Assembly (NCBI GenBank): GCA_022316685.1
Contig: JAKJHU010000672.1
Location: forward strand, 1-64,000
From: Progne subis subis
Lineage: Eukaryota > Chordata > Aves > Passeriformes > Hirundinidae
Reading direction: 5' to 3'
Length of the DNA: 64,000 bases
The position numbers and the translations under genes are program-made. This document shows, one piece after another, positions 1 through 10,758 of this stretch; positions within the stretch are counted from its first letter, which is position 1; each line of letters begins with the position of its first letter. The notes under the pieces were generated by a model. It was not told the origin of the DNA, made no database searches, and was given only the letters and a program-made list of their open reading frames with translations.

Positions 1-2321
1 TGAAACCTGCAGGTCCAGCCTGGGGTGGAGGGAGCTCAGATTTGCACAAGGCTGCTCTGAGTCCCAGGGCTTGGATGGGGGAAATGGGATGGGGATAGGG
101 ACAGAGTCTGATTGAATGTCAGACATAAAGGGTCTTGATTTTTATATCTATTCAAACTGCATGAGCAGTTACTTGGGTTCAATGTCAATTGGATATTGAA
201 CATATCAATGTATTAATAGGAAAAAAATCCTAAACAGGATCTAAACATCTTTTCTCACTGTCTTCTCTAAAAATAGTATATACACTTGGAACACACTTCC
301 AAAATCTGTTTAATTAACCCAAAATTCTGTGAACTTAAATTTTTCCCAGAGGCTTGGCCTTTTAAGGTCTTCTGAATGTTACTGAGCCCTGGGGCACTGA
401 ATTCCTGACCTGAGGAGCTGAAGGCTGAACAAGCCTCTGGAGAAGTCAAATCCAGCAGCAGCCTCCAAGTGTCTGAGGATGTCAGCAGCCCCCACTGAGG
501 CCATCCCTGCCCAGAGGCCGTGGGGGAATGGGCAGACAAGGAGAGCGTCCCTGGGGCTGGGCAAGCAGAACTCAGAGGCACCAGCGGGTGCAGGAGGAAA
601 TGGAGTGTGCAATGTGGCTGTGAAAGCCCTGCCTGGGCTGTGCCAAGCAGGACACACAAGACCTGACCCCCATCCCCCAAACAACTCTGAGAGAGACATT
701 TCAAAGGAATTACAATTGTTTGAGTACTCTGAGTTGGACGAACTGGAGAAATATCAACAAGAGATTCTCAAGAGCTCAAAACAACAAAGCAGACTTTACT
801 GGCAACATTAGAAAATCAGATAAACTTTGGCAAAAGGTTTTCATATAACATTCAAGTCAAAAAAAACACTTCTCAAAGCATTTACTTGACCCATTCAACT
901 TCACAAACTGTAAGCCCATTCAATTTTAAGTTAATCAAATTTCTAAGAAGAGGGAATAATAATAAGACACAGAAAGAGAAAGATCAAAAAATATTTAGAG
1001 AAGCACACACACAGCTACCAACTCCTGGATTCCAGCAGTGTTCTGACAGAAATTCCAAGAAGAGTGGGGTCAAGATATGTACTTGTCTTGTGGTCAACCA
1101 TAAATACCCCATGGTCTTCCTGGGCCCTTCCCCCAGGAGGGACTTTGGGTCACTTGGTCTCTCAGGAGCTGGGCTGGGGGCTGCAGAGGTGGCTGTGGAG
1201 CATTGCCTTTGGTGTGCCAGGGATTGGCAGACACTGCTGGGCTGGGATAGAGGCTCTGGGGGATTGGGGTTACAGGGCAGGGCAGTGCTGGGGTTTCAGG
1301 GCAGGGCAAGGCTGGACCTGCCCCTTCCTCCCCCACACACAAAATGTTTCCAGCCAACAATCTCCTGCAGTCTCTCACAAGAGGCAGTGCTGGAGGTGGA
1401 ATCCCAGTTGTGGCCATGGGCACCTGGACAAGAAGGACAGTTCTTTTCCATAGGAAGGTGTAATGGTTTTAGTTACAACTGGGCAGAAACACTAATTAAT
1501 GTAGTGACTAGAATTTTGTCAATTTTTTTTTGCTAAATTTAGTACAGTGGTCTTAGTGTTTACTCTCTTTTTGTGGGAGAGGATCAGGAGAAACAAAGCA
1601 GGCTCAAGCTTAAAAAACAAAGCTTTTTTAACACACACTAAAAGAATGGAAAATATAAGAAAAGAAAAGATGGAAAAAAAAACCCCAAAAAACCAAAATG
1701 AACTTCAAAACCCTCCTCCCTTCCCTTACAAACTGTTAACTTTCTTACAAACAACATAGAGAGACACAACCTGTGATTTTCAGTCAGTTTCACCATTTAA
1801 ACATAATCTTTTCACTTTGGGAGAGGAGTCTCTCTAGAGTCTTATGGACACATTCGCCACAAGACAAAAACAGTCCTGGGGCTCTCAATGTCACAAATCT
1901 GCAACTGCTTGGAATTTTTGCAGATTGTGCTGTTCCACCCATTCGCAGCCTTTCCCCTGGCTACCTATGGGCCCCTCAGTGTATTTGGGGTACTGCTTAA
2001 GAAAGCTTCTTCTAGTATAAAACAAGGATTCTCTTCTAGCTCTAAAATCATTTCTAACTCAAAAGAAATAGAGACCTCCTTTTACCCCAGGAGCTGAGGG
2101 CTTCAAATCACTTCCTCTCTAAAATCATCTCAGCCTCTCAAAGGCTGAGACCTCCTTTTACGCCAGGACTGAGGGCGTAAGATTCCCACTTAAATCTCAA
2201 TCATATCAATCCCCAACTTTGACTAGAACTAGCATTCCTCCAAACAACATTAAGATGTTACAAGAAACAGTCCATTTCTCCATCGTTTAGACCAGAAAAG
2301 TTCAGTTAAAAAAGTCCACAT
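1..2321 (-). repeat. Interspersed LTR-like repeat, copy A (cut by the window edge)
   Basis: This stretch matches 54,152-56,312 in the same orientation and about 32,000-34,320 in the opposite orientation, base for base over long runs. It holds no conserved reading frame: the frames it offers are broken by different indels in the three copies. In copies B and C the element continues to a TG terminus that copy A lacks. Copy A stops at about 2,321, where an unrelated LTR-like sequence begins. The strand given is opposite to copy B, taking the TG terminus of B as the 5' end. A long terminal repeat or non-autonomous LTR element is the most likely nature, but the family is not identified. Confidence 0.7.
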
Positions 2322-2322
2322 C

Positions 2323-2836
2323 TGTTGGGTTTAATTCCCCGGCATTCAGGTGGTTTTAGAGTCCTGGCCCTCTGAAAAGCTTTTTGCCAAACGCCGAAAA
2401 AGACGGAGTCTTCAAGGTTGCATGCTTCGTGTTATTGTTTCTTATCTTACAATTTTCTCAGTGTCCAAAAGATGTTTGCCGCGGCTCGGACATCTGGCGA
2501 CTCCCCCCGAGCTCAGGGCTGTTTTTATCTTTTATACTAATTGCTACGTATTTTATGTTTACTATTTCTTACCAATGTCTATCACTATTACTAAAAAGGT
2601 CATCTCTACTCTGACCCAATCCTCACTAACTACTTTGTGCCACGTCACTGCAGAAATGGAGTGAGGGAAGGAGAAGGAAGAAGAAGGAGACAACGCCCCA
2701 AATTCTCCATCTTGTCCCCATTCACTTCAATGCTATAAACCTAAATATACTGTTTTTTCACCCTGTGATAAGCTAAACTACTATTTTTCACACCCTTGTG
2801 GCCTGCAATGCTTCCTGCAGTGCAAGAAGCCTTTCC
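2323..2836 (+). mobile_element. LTR-like fragment between repeat A and the provirus
   Basis: The sequence begins with TGTTGGG exactly where copy A loses its match to copies B and C, so it looks like an insertion into that repeat. It has no open frame of note and is AT-rich in its second half. No CA terminus or matching flank is visible on the right, because the provirus LTR begins at 2,837. It may be an older solo LTR truncated by the provirus, or a rearranged flank. Orientation and family are uncertain. Confidence 0.3.
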
Positions 2837-3682
2837 TGTTATGAATGAGGCAAGGGCAGGAGATCGATTTTACTCCTTTCAGTGCCTTTATTAATCAGCT
2901 CTTTTCTGAAAGGAGGTAGCTCGGGAAGGCCTACACCACCGCTCCTCCTGATGGACACCGCTGAGGAGGAGGTCTAGACGAATCTGCTGCTCACGCTGCA
3001 CAGTCGGGAGCCTTGCCTCACAGGTCCTCAGGTCTCGCTCGCAGTGTGTTTTGGGCCAGGGGGTGTCTCCCAGTGGGTGCCTCTCAAGTCAGGGTGAGCA
3101 CCTGGATGTCCGTCCGGCAAAGTCCACAGGTGCCTGAAGGTTTTCCTCACCCGTTGGTATCTCTCATCTCGTTGGAAGTGGTGCCGGCTCGTTGTTATTA
3201 GGGGTTGTTGGTATGTACCCCACTTCCGGTGAGAGGTGCACCTTGGGAGTCCCCCTCATCTCCATACTGGGTGGTACTTCATGGAGGGTGGCCGGTCTCT
3301 GGGCGGGCTCTGGGCAGTGCCTCCAGGCTGATGGACGGATGGGGTGGAGCTGATGGCAGGCAGGCAGTGTCAGTGTCTCGGTGGGCGTAGACATGTGGTG
3401 TTGCTGACTCAAGGGCCAATCAGGGAGCAGTGGCTACTTAACACAGGAAGGGTAAGGGGAAACTGGGACTGAACAATGGAGTCTAGGGGCCTAGCTCGGA
3501 ATGAGGTAAGGAGAAATACACAACCTTAGGGATTAAACTGGGGTCTGGGGTACACAGAACAGATAACAGAGACAGATAACATCAATACATAAAACTGGTA
3601 ACAAGAACAAGTAACAAACAGCTATTCAACTTAACACCAACTCTTAATACTCTGCACTTTCTTTTTAATTTTATTCCTCACA
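2837..3682 (-). mobile_element. 3' LTR of the gammaretrovirus-like provirus
   Basis: On the minus strand the repeat opens with TGTGAGGAATAAAA and closes with ATAACA, giving the usual TG...CA ends. It is the partner of 12,324-13,182; by eye the two differ by roughly 2-3 percent plus a handful of short indels. A poly(A) signal AATAAA (complement of 2,887-2,892) lies about 50 bases from the end, so U5 is short. A CCAAT-like motif occurs in the U3 part. The polypurine tract is directly upstream on the minus strand. Confidence 0.9.
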
Positions 3683-3697
3683 ATCCCCCCTCTTATT
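3683..3697 (-). promoter_or_regulatory. Polypurine tract of the provirus
   Basis: On the minus strand a purine run, AAGAGGGGGGA followed by TT, sits immediately before the TGTGAG start of the 3' LTR. This is the expected place for the primer of plus-strand DNA synthesis in a retrovirus. Confidence 0.8.
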
Positions 3698-3738
3698 CTT
3701 TGATCGGGTTCTGGACCCGCATCAATCTTATTTCTTTA

Positions 3739-4998
3739 TTAACAAGACAGTTCTTTTATTTCTTGATATTCATGATACAGTCTTTCAGCTGATCCTAATT
3801 CTGTCTCATCAGTTGTCAATTTGTACATACCTGTGGGTTTCCCTTGGTTGTTTTCCGTCATTTGGATGCTGGCCTGTACCGTGGAGGTAACAATTCTGAT
3901 TAAACATGGGAGAATGCAAGGGATGAGGAGGAGGCTGGCTATTGCACTCAAAGCCATAAAGGCAACTTTCTTCCACCAGGATCCTCCTAGTGACCAAAAA
4001 TTATCCCACCAATCAGTATTCATAAGGGGAGTCCACTCTTGGGTGCCCACATATGCAATTTTTCTTATTTCTTTTGAGATGTTTCTGATGACTTCTCTCC
4101 TATCATCAATTTCTGGGCAGCATTCTGACGAGTTGAATTTCCCACATATGCCACCTTCATTGGCTAGTAGGTAGTCTACTGCCAACCTGATTTGGTATCT
4201 TAGTCCTGAAAAGGGATTAATTCCCTTTCCGGTACACTGGTGTAACTGGTACCCTTCATGGTAGACGCATGCCGTTTCTTTTTTCCCAATTGCCCAATAT
4301 GTCTCGGGTCCTCTGGGGATCCATTTTTAACCCACTCCCGGATGGTTAGGGATCTTTTACAAGCCATCTTTCCCACAAATGTTTTGTACCGTTTCCCTGT
4401 ACGCCGTATGCATTCTTCCCCGATAATTTTAGATTTTAAGTCCCATTGTTCTTTTTCTCTTTTTCCAATATGAGGGGGCCTTTGTTGTATTCTCTTCCAC
4501 CTTAAGATATCCAATGGGGTTAGACTGATTCCCTCCCACGGCCATACATCTGACATTTGGGTGCTACCACAGATCCAGCAATTAGTGATGTTAAGTTCAT
4601 GACTTATCCGCTCGACTAAATCAATGAACAAATTTTTACTGAGGGGTTCGTCTGTTTCCATTCTCTTGATGTTCAGAGGCTTTTCTTTTATGAGATCTTT
4701 TACTCCTTTTATATCATTTATTTTCTCCATGCAAAACCACTCTCTGATAGGGCACTCCCCAGTCAGGCGCTGCTTGAAAGTAGCAGCATTTTTCGCTACC
4801 CAATATTGTTTACCCTCCTCTTTACAGGTGGAGAGCTGAGTGACATCAAAACAGGTTGGTATGTATCCTGATTAGGGATTCTTGGTCTTCCCCATCGTAG
4901 ATGGGGGAATAACATTTCGAGCAAGCTCCGCTGGCATACTTGCTTACAATTAGGACTAACAATAGTCCCCCCAGGAGTCCAGTACGAACTGCTTTCAT
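3739..4998 (-). pseudogene. env: Provirus env, short and twice frame-broken
   Basis: The reading starts at the ATG at 4,998 with a basic residue and a hydrophobic stretch fitting a signal peptide, and ends with TAA before 3,739. A stop at 4,846-4,848 follows a T-run. The frame then moves to one that is open from about 4,840 to 4,200, and returns to the first frame near an A-run at about 4,330. The middle part carries a CWIC motif (about 4,570-4,580), the surface-subunit CXXC of gammaretroviral envelopes. The last 148 residues are a transmembrane subunit: GGIC...CC with seven residues between the first Cys and the CC pair, an NSS glycosylation site between them, a hydrophobic span ending in LLLIPCILPCLI, and a cytoplasmic tail. 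The two shifts cancel, so the span is 420 codons, far below the usual 550-650. I see neither a furin-type site nor a fusion peptide between CWIC and the Cys cluster. Confidence 0.75.
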
Positions 4999-5258
4999 CC
5001 TGCCCCAGTCTCGCCTGGTCTTGCCTCCTGGTCCTTAGAGCTCCTCGAGGCTAGTCCTCAGAATCCCTTTACTTAAAAACCCCCACCTTTCTTAACTGTT
5101 AATTTAGTTCCCCTAGAGCGTGCTCTATGAGAGAGTCTCTAAAAGTGCAGAGTAGAAACTTTATAACAATGTTAATTACAATAACTTATAACACACAACT
5201 TTACAACACTTTCATAACTTTTCCTGGCACTCAAGGTAAGTCACTGCTGCTTAATTTG
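4999..5258 (-). other. Gap between pol and env of the provirus
   Basis: About 260 bases separate the pol stop at 5,259 from the env start at 4,998. In most gammaretroviruses env starts inside the 3' end of pol, so a clear gap is unusual. The stretch is AT-rich and holds no open frame of note. It should contain the env splice acceptor, but I cannot place it with confidence. Confidence 0.4.
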
Positions 5259-8200
5259 TTACTTAGTTTGTGTCTTCTTCTTGAGCGTGAGCTTTAGTGT
5301 ACCGGGTTGTGGTGTGACAGTCCACTCCGTGTGGCTGGGTGACGTAGTTGGATTCGATGGCTCAGTAGGGGGTGGCACTGGTCCTTTTACTCTAGTAATG
5401 TGTGTCCAACCCTTCTCTTGAGTCCTGATCGCTGTGTGGGTCGTGAGGAGGACCTGGAAGGGACCTTCAAATTTGGGTGTTAATGAAGCACTGTTCCAAG
5501 ATTTCACTAATACCCAATCCCCAGGGTTAATTTGATGGACTTTTGAATCGAGGGGCGAGGTTTGGGGAATATATCCCTTCTTCTGGAAATGTTCTAGGGT
5601 TGTCCCAATGGTTTTTAGGTATTCTCGTGCTATGTCTTCTCCAGATTGATAACTCCCCGTACCGTAAGGCGTTAATAAGAAGGGAAGTCCGAACATCATC
5701 TCGTAAGGGGAGACCCCTATATCCGACCTTGGTCTTGCCCTAATTCTGAGAAGAGCGAGAGGCAGGCACCTGAGCCAACTCATTTGGGTTTCCTCTAGTA
5801 ACTTGGTTAGTACATTTTTAAGAGTCATGTTCATTCTCTCAACTCTTCCTGAGCTTTGAGGGTGCCATGGTACATGGAGCTTCCATTGTACCCCTAGTTC
5901 TTTAACAGTCTCTTGTAATATACGAGCAGTGAAGTGAGGTCCTCTGTCTGAATCTATGTTATTTACAAGGCCATACCTGGGAATTATTTGTTCCAGAAGG
6001 GTTTTTATTACTACATCCGCTGTCTCTTTTCTGGTGGGAAAGGCTTCTACCCAATGGGTCAGATGGTCTATTATTACAAGGAGGTGTTTATAGCCCTGAA
6101 CTAGTGGCATTTCGGTGAAGTCTATCTGGATGCTTTGAAAAGGTCTCAAGGCTATTTCTCTTCCCCCTAGTGGAATCTTTCTTAAGGCCTGCTGGTTTAC
6201 CTTTTGGCAAATAATACACCCCTGAGTTATAGATTTTGCTAACTCATATACTCCTAAACATAGATATTCTCTCAGGAAGTGATCGCATAGTCCTTGAGTA
6301 CCCCAATGGGTTGACTCATGGATTTCACTTAGCATTTTCCTTGCTAGGGGTTTGTTTAAAAACTTTCTCCCATCCAGTGTCACCCATTCACCATGTTTGC
6401 CTGGCTGCATTCCCAGTTCTTTAATTAGTTTTAATTCCTTCTCTTCGTATATTGGCTTCTCTTTCTCCTCCCTTTCCCTTGAAACTTCTGCTAGGGCTAA
6501 GGCCTTGATGGGTTCCCCTGACCCTTGAGCTGCCTTTTTTGCTTCTTGGTCTGCTGTATGATTTCCCTCCCCTTCCAGAGTGTCTCTTTTTTGATGGCCT
6601 CTTACATGAACTATGGCGATTTCTAGGGGCTTCATTAAAGATGTTAGTGTGGCTTTTATTAGCTCCTTATGTGCCAAGTCTCTTCCTTTTGAATTTAGAT
6701 AGCCACGCTCCTCCCAGATCTTTCCAAAGGTGTGGGCTACTCCATAGGCATATTTGGAATCGGTGTATATGGTTCCTCGGTCCCCTTCTAATAAGTCTAG
6801 TCCTCTCTTCAATGCATAGATTTCACAAAGCTGCGCTGACCAATTGCTGGGTAACTTTCCGGTTTCTAGGGTTCTCATATTACTTCTGGTTGATCCTTCG
6901 ATTACTGCGTACCCTGATGCTCTTTTTCCCTCTGTTACCCTCGAAGATCCATTTATGAATAGCTTTCTCCCGTAGGGTAAGGGTGTCGCGTCCAAATCCT
7001 CTCTTACTTTAGTCTGGAAGTCCAGAAGTTCTAGACAGTCGTGCTCTAAATCTTGGGGAGGTTCTCCAGAAAGAAATTGCACTGGATTCAGAGTCTTTGA
7101 GGTAGTTAAGGTTAGATTTTCTGAATTCATTAGCGTGATTTCATATCTAGGTATCCTGGAGTCTGTTATCCATTCTGGGACTTTTTGACTTAAGATGGTT
7201 TTTAAGTCGTGTGGTGTATGGACCCGTACTTTTCCTTGTAAAGTCAGCTTCTGGGTCTCCTCCACTAGTACTGCGGTTGCTGCAACAGCCTGTAGGCAGG
7301 TTGGCCATCCCCGAGCAACAGGGTCCAACAGTTTCGATAGAAAGGCTACAGGCTTTTTACACCCGCCCCATTCCTGAGTTATGACTCCATAAGCCACCCC
7401 CTCTTCGGTATTTACAAATAGGTCGAATTCTTGTTTCAGGTTGGGTAGACTTAGGACAGGTGCTGTGGATAACTTAAGTTTTAGGTCCTTTAATCGATCT
7501 TCATCTTCCTCTGTCCATTCTATTGGCTCAGGATTGACTAGTTTCTCGTAAAGAAACTTCACACTCTGGGTGTATTTGTCGAGCCACAGTCTACAATATC
7601 CGAAGAGGCCCAGGAGTTTTCTTATGTCTCTTTTGGTTTTGGGTGCGGGTATGGCTTGGATTCCTGCTATTCTTTCTGGGCTTAACTTCTTGTATCCCTT
7701 CCCAATTAGATGCCCGAGGTATGTCACCTCCTGTTCAACGAACTGTAACTTCTTTTTTGACACTCTTAGTCCTTTTTCCCCCAAGAAGTTTAGGAGCTGT
7801 ATACTTGCTGTTTTTACTCCCGACTGATCTTCCCCTGATACCAACAGGTCGTCCACATATTGTAAAATCTGCACTGGTCCCTTAGGATGGAATTGCTCTA
7901 GTAGCTTTTCTAGGGCTTGCCCGAACAAATTCGGGGACTCCGTGAATCCTTGTGGTAAACGAGTCCACCTTAGCTGCTGCTTCCTACTTCCCTCTGGACG
8001 CTCCCACTCGAATGCGAACCAATCTCGGCATTCCTCAGCTAAGGGGCAGGCCCAAAAAGCATCCTTTAAATCAACAACGGTGAACCACACGTGCTCTGGA
8101 GGAATTTGGCTCAACAACATATAGGGATTTGGGACCATGGGGTATTTAGTGACGGTCTTCTTATTAATTTCCCTTAGATCTTGTACTAACCGATACTTTC

Positions 8201-8654
8201 CTTCAGCTTTTCTTACTGCTAGTATGGGGGTGTTATGAAAGGACATGCATGGTTCTAAGATGCCTTCCTCCAGTAGTTGTTCTATAACAGGTGTTAGTCC
8301 TTTTTTCCCTTCTGGGGATATAGGGTACTGCTTTACCCGGACCAGGGAAGTCCCTGCTTGCATTTCGATTTTAATAGGTGGGATATCTAGGAGACCAGTC
8401 TTCCCTTCCTCAGCCCATACTTTCGGGTCAATTTCTTCCAAATCTTTGGCTGTTAGCTTCATGATTTTCACCCGCATTTTTCCTTTTTCCGTAATGACTC
8501 CTACCCCCAACTGGACTTGCAAGTCTCTTCCCAGCAGATTAGTTTCTAGCTCAGGTAAGTATATAAAATCAGCGGTGAATTGCCGAGAGTTCCCTTTTAT
8601 TTTGACATCAGTTATAATAGGAGCCTTGAATGGTTTTCCCTCTGCTCCCATCAC
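5259..8654 (-). CDS. pol: Provirus Pol: end of protease, reverse transcriptase, RNase H, integrase
   Basis: An uninterrupted 1,131-codon frame. Residues 1-60 are the C-terminal part of the aspartic protease (LLGRD at 41-45). The reverse transcriptase shows VVDLKDAF (193-200), LPQGFTESP (233-241) and YVDD (266-269), so its three catalytic aspartates are present. RNase H spans about 560-710 with E611, D632 and D702, but its first metal ligand is Asn: INGSS at 567-571 stands where DGS is usual. Integrase has an HHCC zinc site (H779, H783, C813, C816), a DD35E triad (D845, D903, E939) and a C-terminal GPF module (1064-1066), typical of gammaretroviruses. The frame as listed opens at a GTG that is not a true start; Pol would be made as a Gag-Pol read-through product. 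The rest of the protease lies upstream in other frames. Confidence 0.9.
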   Translation of the reverse strand: MMGAEGKPFKAPIITDVKIKGNSRQFTADFIYLPELETNLLGRDLQVQLGVGVITEKGKMRVKIMKLTAKDLEEIDPKVWAEEGKTGLLDIPPIKIEMQAGTSLVRVKQYPISPEGKKGLTPVIEQLLEEGILEPCMSFHNTPILAVRKAEGKYRLVQDLREINKKTVTKYPMVPNPYMLLSQIPPEHVWFTVVDLKDAFWACPLAEECRDWFAFEWERPEGSRKQQLRWTRLPQGFTESPNLFGQALEKLLEQFHPKGPVQILQYVDDLLVSGEDQSGVKTASIQLLNFLGEKGLRVSKKKLQFVEQEVTYLGHLIGKGYKKLSPERIAGIQAIPAPKTKRDIRKLLGLFGYCRLWLDKYTQSVKFLYEKLVNPEPIEWTEEDEDRLKDLKLKLSTAPVLSLPNLKQEFDLFVNTEEGVAYGVITQEWGGCKKPVAFLSKLLDPVARGWPTCLQAVAATAVLVEETQKLTLQGKVRVHTPHDLKTILSQKVPEWITDSRIPRYEITLMNSENLTLTTSKTLNPVQFLSGEPPQDLEHDCLELLDFQTKVREDLDATPLPYGRKLFINGSSRVTEGKRASGYAVIEGSTRSNMRTLETGKLPSNWSAQLCEIYALKRGLDLLEGDRGTIYTDSKYAYGVAHTFGKIWEERGYLNSKGRDLAHKELIKATLTSLMKPLEIAIVHVRGHQKRDTLEGEGNHTADQEAKKAAQGSGEPIKALALAEVSREREEKEKPIYEEKELKLIKELGMQPGKHGEWVTLDGRKFLNKPLARKMLSEIHESTHWGTQGLCDHFLREYLCLGVYELAKSITQGCIICQKVNQQALRKIPLGGREIALRPFQSIQIDFTEMPLVQGYKHLLVIIDHLTHWVEAFPTRKETADVVIKTLLEQIIPRYGLVNNIDSDRGPHFTARILQETVKELGVQWKLHVPWHPQSSGRVERMNMTLKNVLTKLLEETQMSWLRCLPLALLRIRARPRSDIGVSPYEMMFGLPFLLTPYGTGSYQSGEDIAREYLKTIGTTLEHFQKKGYIPQTSPLDSKVHQINPGDWVLVKSWNSASLTPKFEGPFQVLLTTHTAIRTQEKGWTHITRVKGPVPPPTEPSNPTTSPSHTEWTVTPQPGTLKLTLKKKTQTK

Positions 8655-8857
8655 CTCGCAGGTTTTCGCACAATGACGGTCATTCTTGCGGGGAGTTTCT
8701 TAAGGCTGGAGCGATCTGCTCCTATATCTACTAAAAATTCAAAGTCCTTCCTGGTGGGGACCTACTTCAAAGTTTACCATGGGCTCTTCTTGATGACACA
8801 TAGGGTCCCCTATTGTATAGAGCCACGACACCCCTAATCCTCATCCTCTTCTCCTTT
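8655..8857 (-). pseudogene. N-terminal part of provirus protease, frame-broken
   Basis: Between the gag stop and the long pol frame the minus strand encodes the first half of an aspartic protease in pieces. The active-site segment is readable as VDIGAD around 8,728 (Asp codon 8,726-8,728), so the usual Thr of DTGA is Ile. This piece and the pol frame are out of register: the pol frame is closed upstream by a stop at 8,700-8,702. A further break lies between the gag stop and the active site. Read-through of a gag stop followed by protease is the gammaretroviral arrangement. Confidence 0.6.
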
Positions 8858-10758
8858 TAGCAGCTTTCTAGTTTATCTTGCTCTCTTGCCATCGCTTCAT
8901 CAAATGTCATCTTCTGACAGTCTCTCCGCAAGTGCCCCTTTTTTCCCGCAATAGAAGCATGTCTCTCTTCCCCTGTTCTCTTTGGGGTTCTCCAAGGTGG
9001 GGTTGTGGGTGTTCCTCGTCTTTCTCCTTTAAACCTTGTGCTTTGCCTGCCTGAGTGGATCCTGATTCTTGACTGCCCCAGCACTTTCTTTTGCTACAGC
9101 TACCAGTATTTTTGTTTTGGCTCTAGTCTTCTCCTCCTCTCTTCTTAAGTAGACTTTTAGGGCTTCTCGTAATAGTTCATTTATTCCTCTCTCCTGCCAA
9201 TCTTCTATTTTCTCTAGTTTTCTCCTTATATCCGGCCACGATTTACTGGACAAACTGGCATCTTTAGTAATATCTGGCCTTCAGGGCGATCAGGGTCTAT
9301 ATTGGAGTATAACTGGAAATTCTTTTTGAATCTGTTCAGCGAGGCGGCTGGGGTCTCTTCCTTTCCTTGCATGCTGTCAAAGGCTAATTTGGTGTTGTTA
9401 CTTCGGGGCACTGACTGTTTGATTCCCCTCACTATTAAATTTCGGTAGTCCTCCATACTTCTCCTGTCTTCCTCCAGTTTGGGACTCCATCTAGGGTCTA
9501 CTATGGGCAATTTGATGTCACCTGGAGGACCTATTCTATTCTCTCTCTCCCATATCCGCATCCCTGCAGTGCAGATCATTCTTACCTCCTCTGGGCTAAA
9601 TAGTATTTTTAAAATAGAATTTAGCTTCTTCCCATGTATACACATTGGGGCCCAAAATTGATCTACTTGATTTGAGACCCCAATGGGATCCTCTACAAGA
9701 CTCCCCAGTTCCTTCTTAAAATTACGGACCTCGGAGGCCGTAAGGGGGGCGTTAACAAATCCTACTCCCCCAGCAGCCCCTCCCATCGGGACCGTCTCTT
9801 AAGGGGAAGAGTTTCGCCCTGGATCTTGTATTGCAATAGGGCCCTTCTAAAGTCTCAGTTCTTTGGGTTGGGAGTATCTTAACTATAATCATTACTGGGG
9901 GAGGCTTCTGGGCTTGACATGGGAAGGCTTAATCCCCAGTCTGGAGGTGGAGCTGGGAGTGTGGATGGAGAGGGGGAGGATGCGGGAATTAGGTGAGACT
10001 GAGGAAGAGCAGAGGAAGCTGCCATGCGGTAAAGGGCCTCCTTGTTAGGATGGAGTGGTGTTCCCGCTAGGGGTGCATTTCCAGAAAAACTGTTTGGACC
10101 CGCTGGGGGTATATTCTCAGAAAAATTCTTAGAAACATTCGTAGAACCCGCTAGGGGTGTGCTTACGGAAAAATTAATAGGACCCGCTTGGGGTATACTT
10201 CCAGAAACATTCGTAGGACCCACTAGGGGTGCACTCGCGGAAAAATTAGTTGGAGGGGAATTGGGAATAGAAGGGGTATCACGACAGGTAGGTGGAGGGG
10301 GTAGATGGTCAAGAGGGTCCCAAGTAGGGTACTCCTCTTCCTTCTTTTCATCTCTGTTCTTTCCCTGCCCCTTGATTTTGCATATCCTTATGTGTTTCTC
10401 TCCTTGGTTAGGTTTCAACCAGCAGGCTGCATATTTCAGTTGTTCAGTCTCTATGTCCCCTTGGGCTCACAAGTGTTGATTTAATAACGAGCACATCCAA
10501 GGGTCAGTTGTGCCTTGCCAAGGCCATTTTCCCGGTAGGTTAAGGGTTGGCCACACCTCTACACAATAGTGTATCATCTTAATTCTGATCCAAAGCCTTG
10601 GTTCTTTCATCTTGGTCCCATTGCTCTAACAGGTCTCCTAGTGGGCAGCCAGGGGGAATGTAGTGACTCTTTCTCTCTGGATGTTAGTTATCTTTTTCTT
10701 CTCCTTTTCCTCCTCCTGCTCTGGAACTTGCCTGTCGTTTACTCAGACACGCACCCAT
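8857..10758 (-). pseudogene. gag: Provirus gag, broken by several frameshifts
   Basis: The likely start is the ATG at 10,758, giving MGACLSKRQ, an N-terminal glycine suited to myristoylation. That frame stops after about 24 codons. A second frame (10,418-9,879) encodes a Pro/Ser/Asn-rich segment with five 12-residue repeats, in the place of the p12-like domain. Capsid begins near an FPLRD motif just upstream of 9,786 and runs to about 9,226 in the frame of the start codon, with a major-homology-like stretch (QGKEETPAASLNRF). Its charged C-terminal helix is in another frame (9,253-9,029). The nucleocapsid has one CCHC knuckle at about 8,925-8,965, split by a shift in the A-run 8,939-8,944: the first two Cys lie in one frame, the His and last Cys in another. 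At least four breaks are needed, so as it stands it cannot make full Gag. Confidence 0.75.
10058..10262 (-). repeat. Tandem 36-bp repeat coding 12-residue units in gag
   Basis: Inside gag the minus strand encodes five consecutive units of the pattern (P/S)-x-N-(F/V)-S-x-x-x-P-x-x-G, for example PTNVSGSIPQAG and PINFSVSTPLAG. One unit has four extra residues. The units keep frame with each other and sit between matrix and capsid. Such a repeated linker is not a general feature of gammaretroviral Gag proteins that I know of. Confidence 0.75.
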
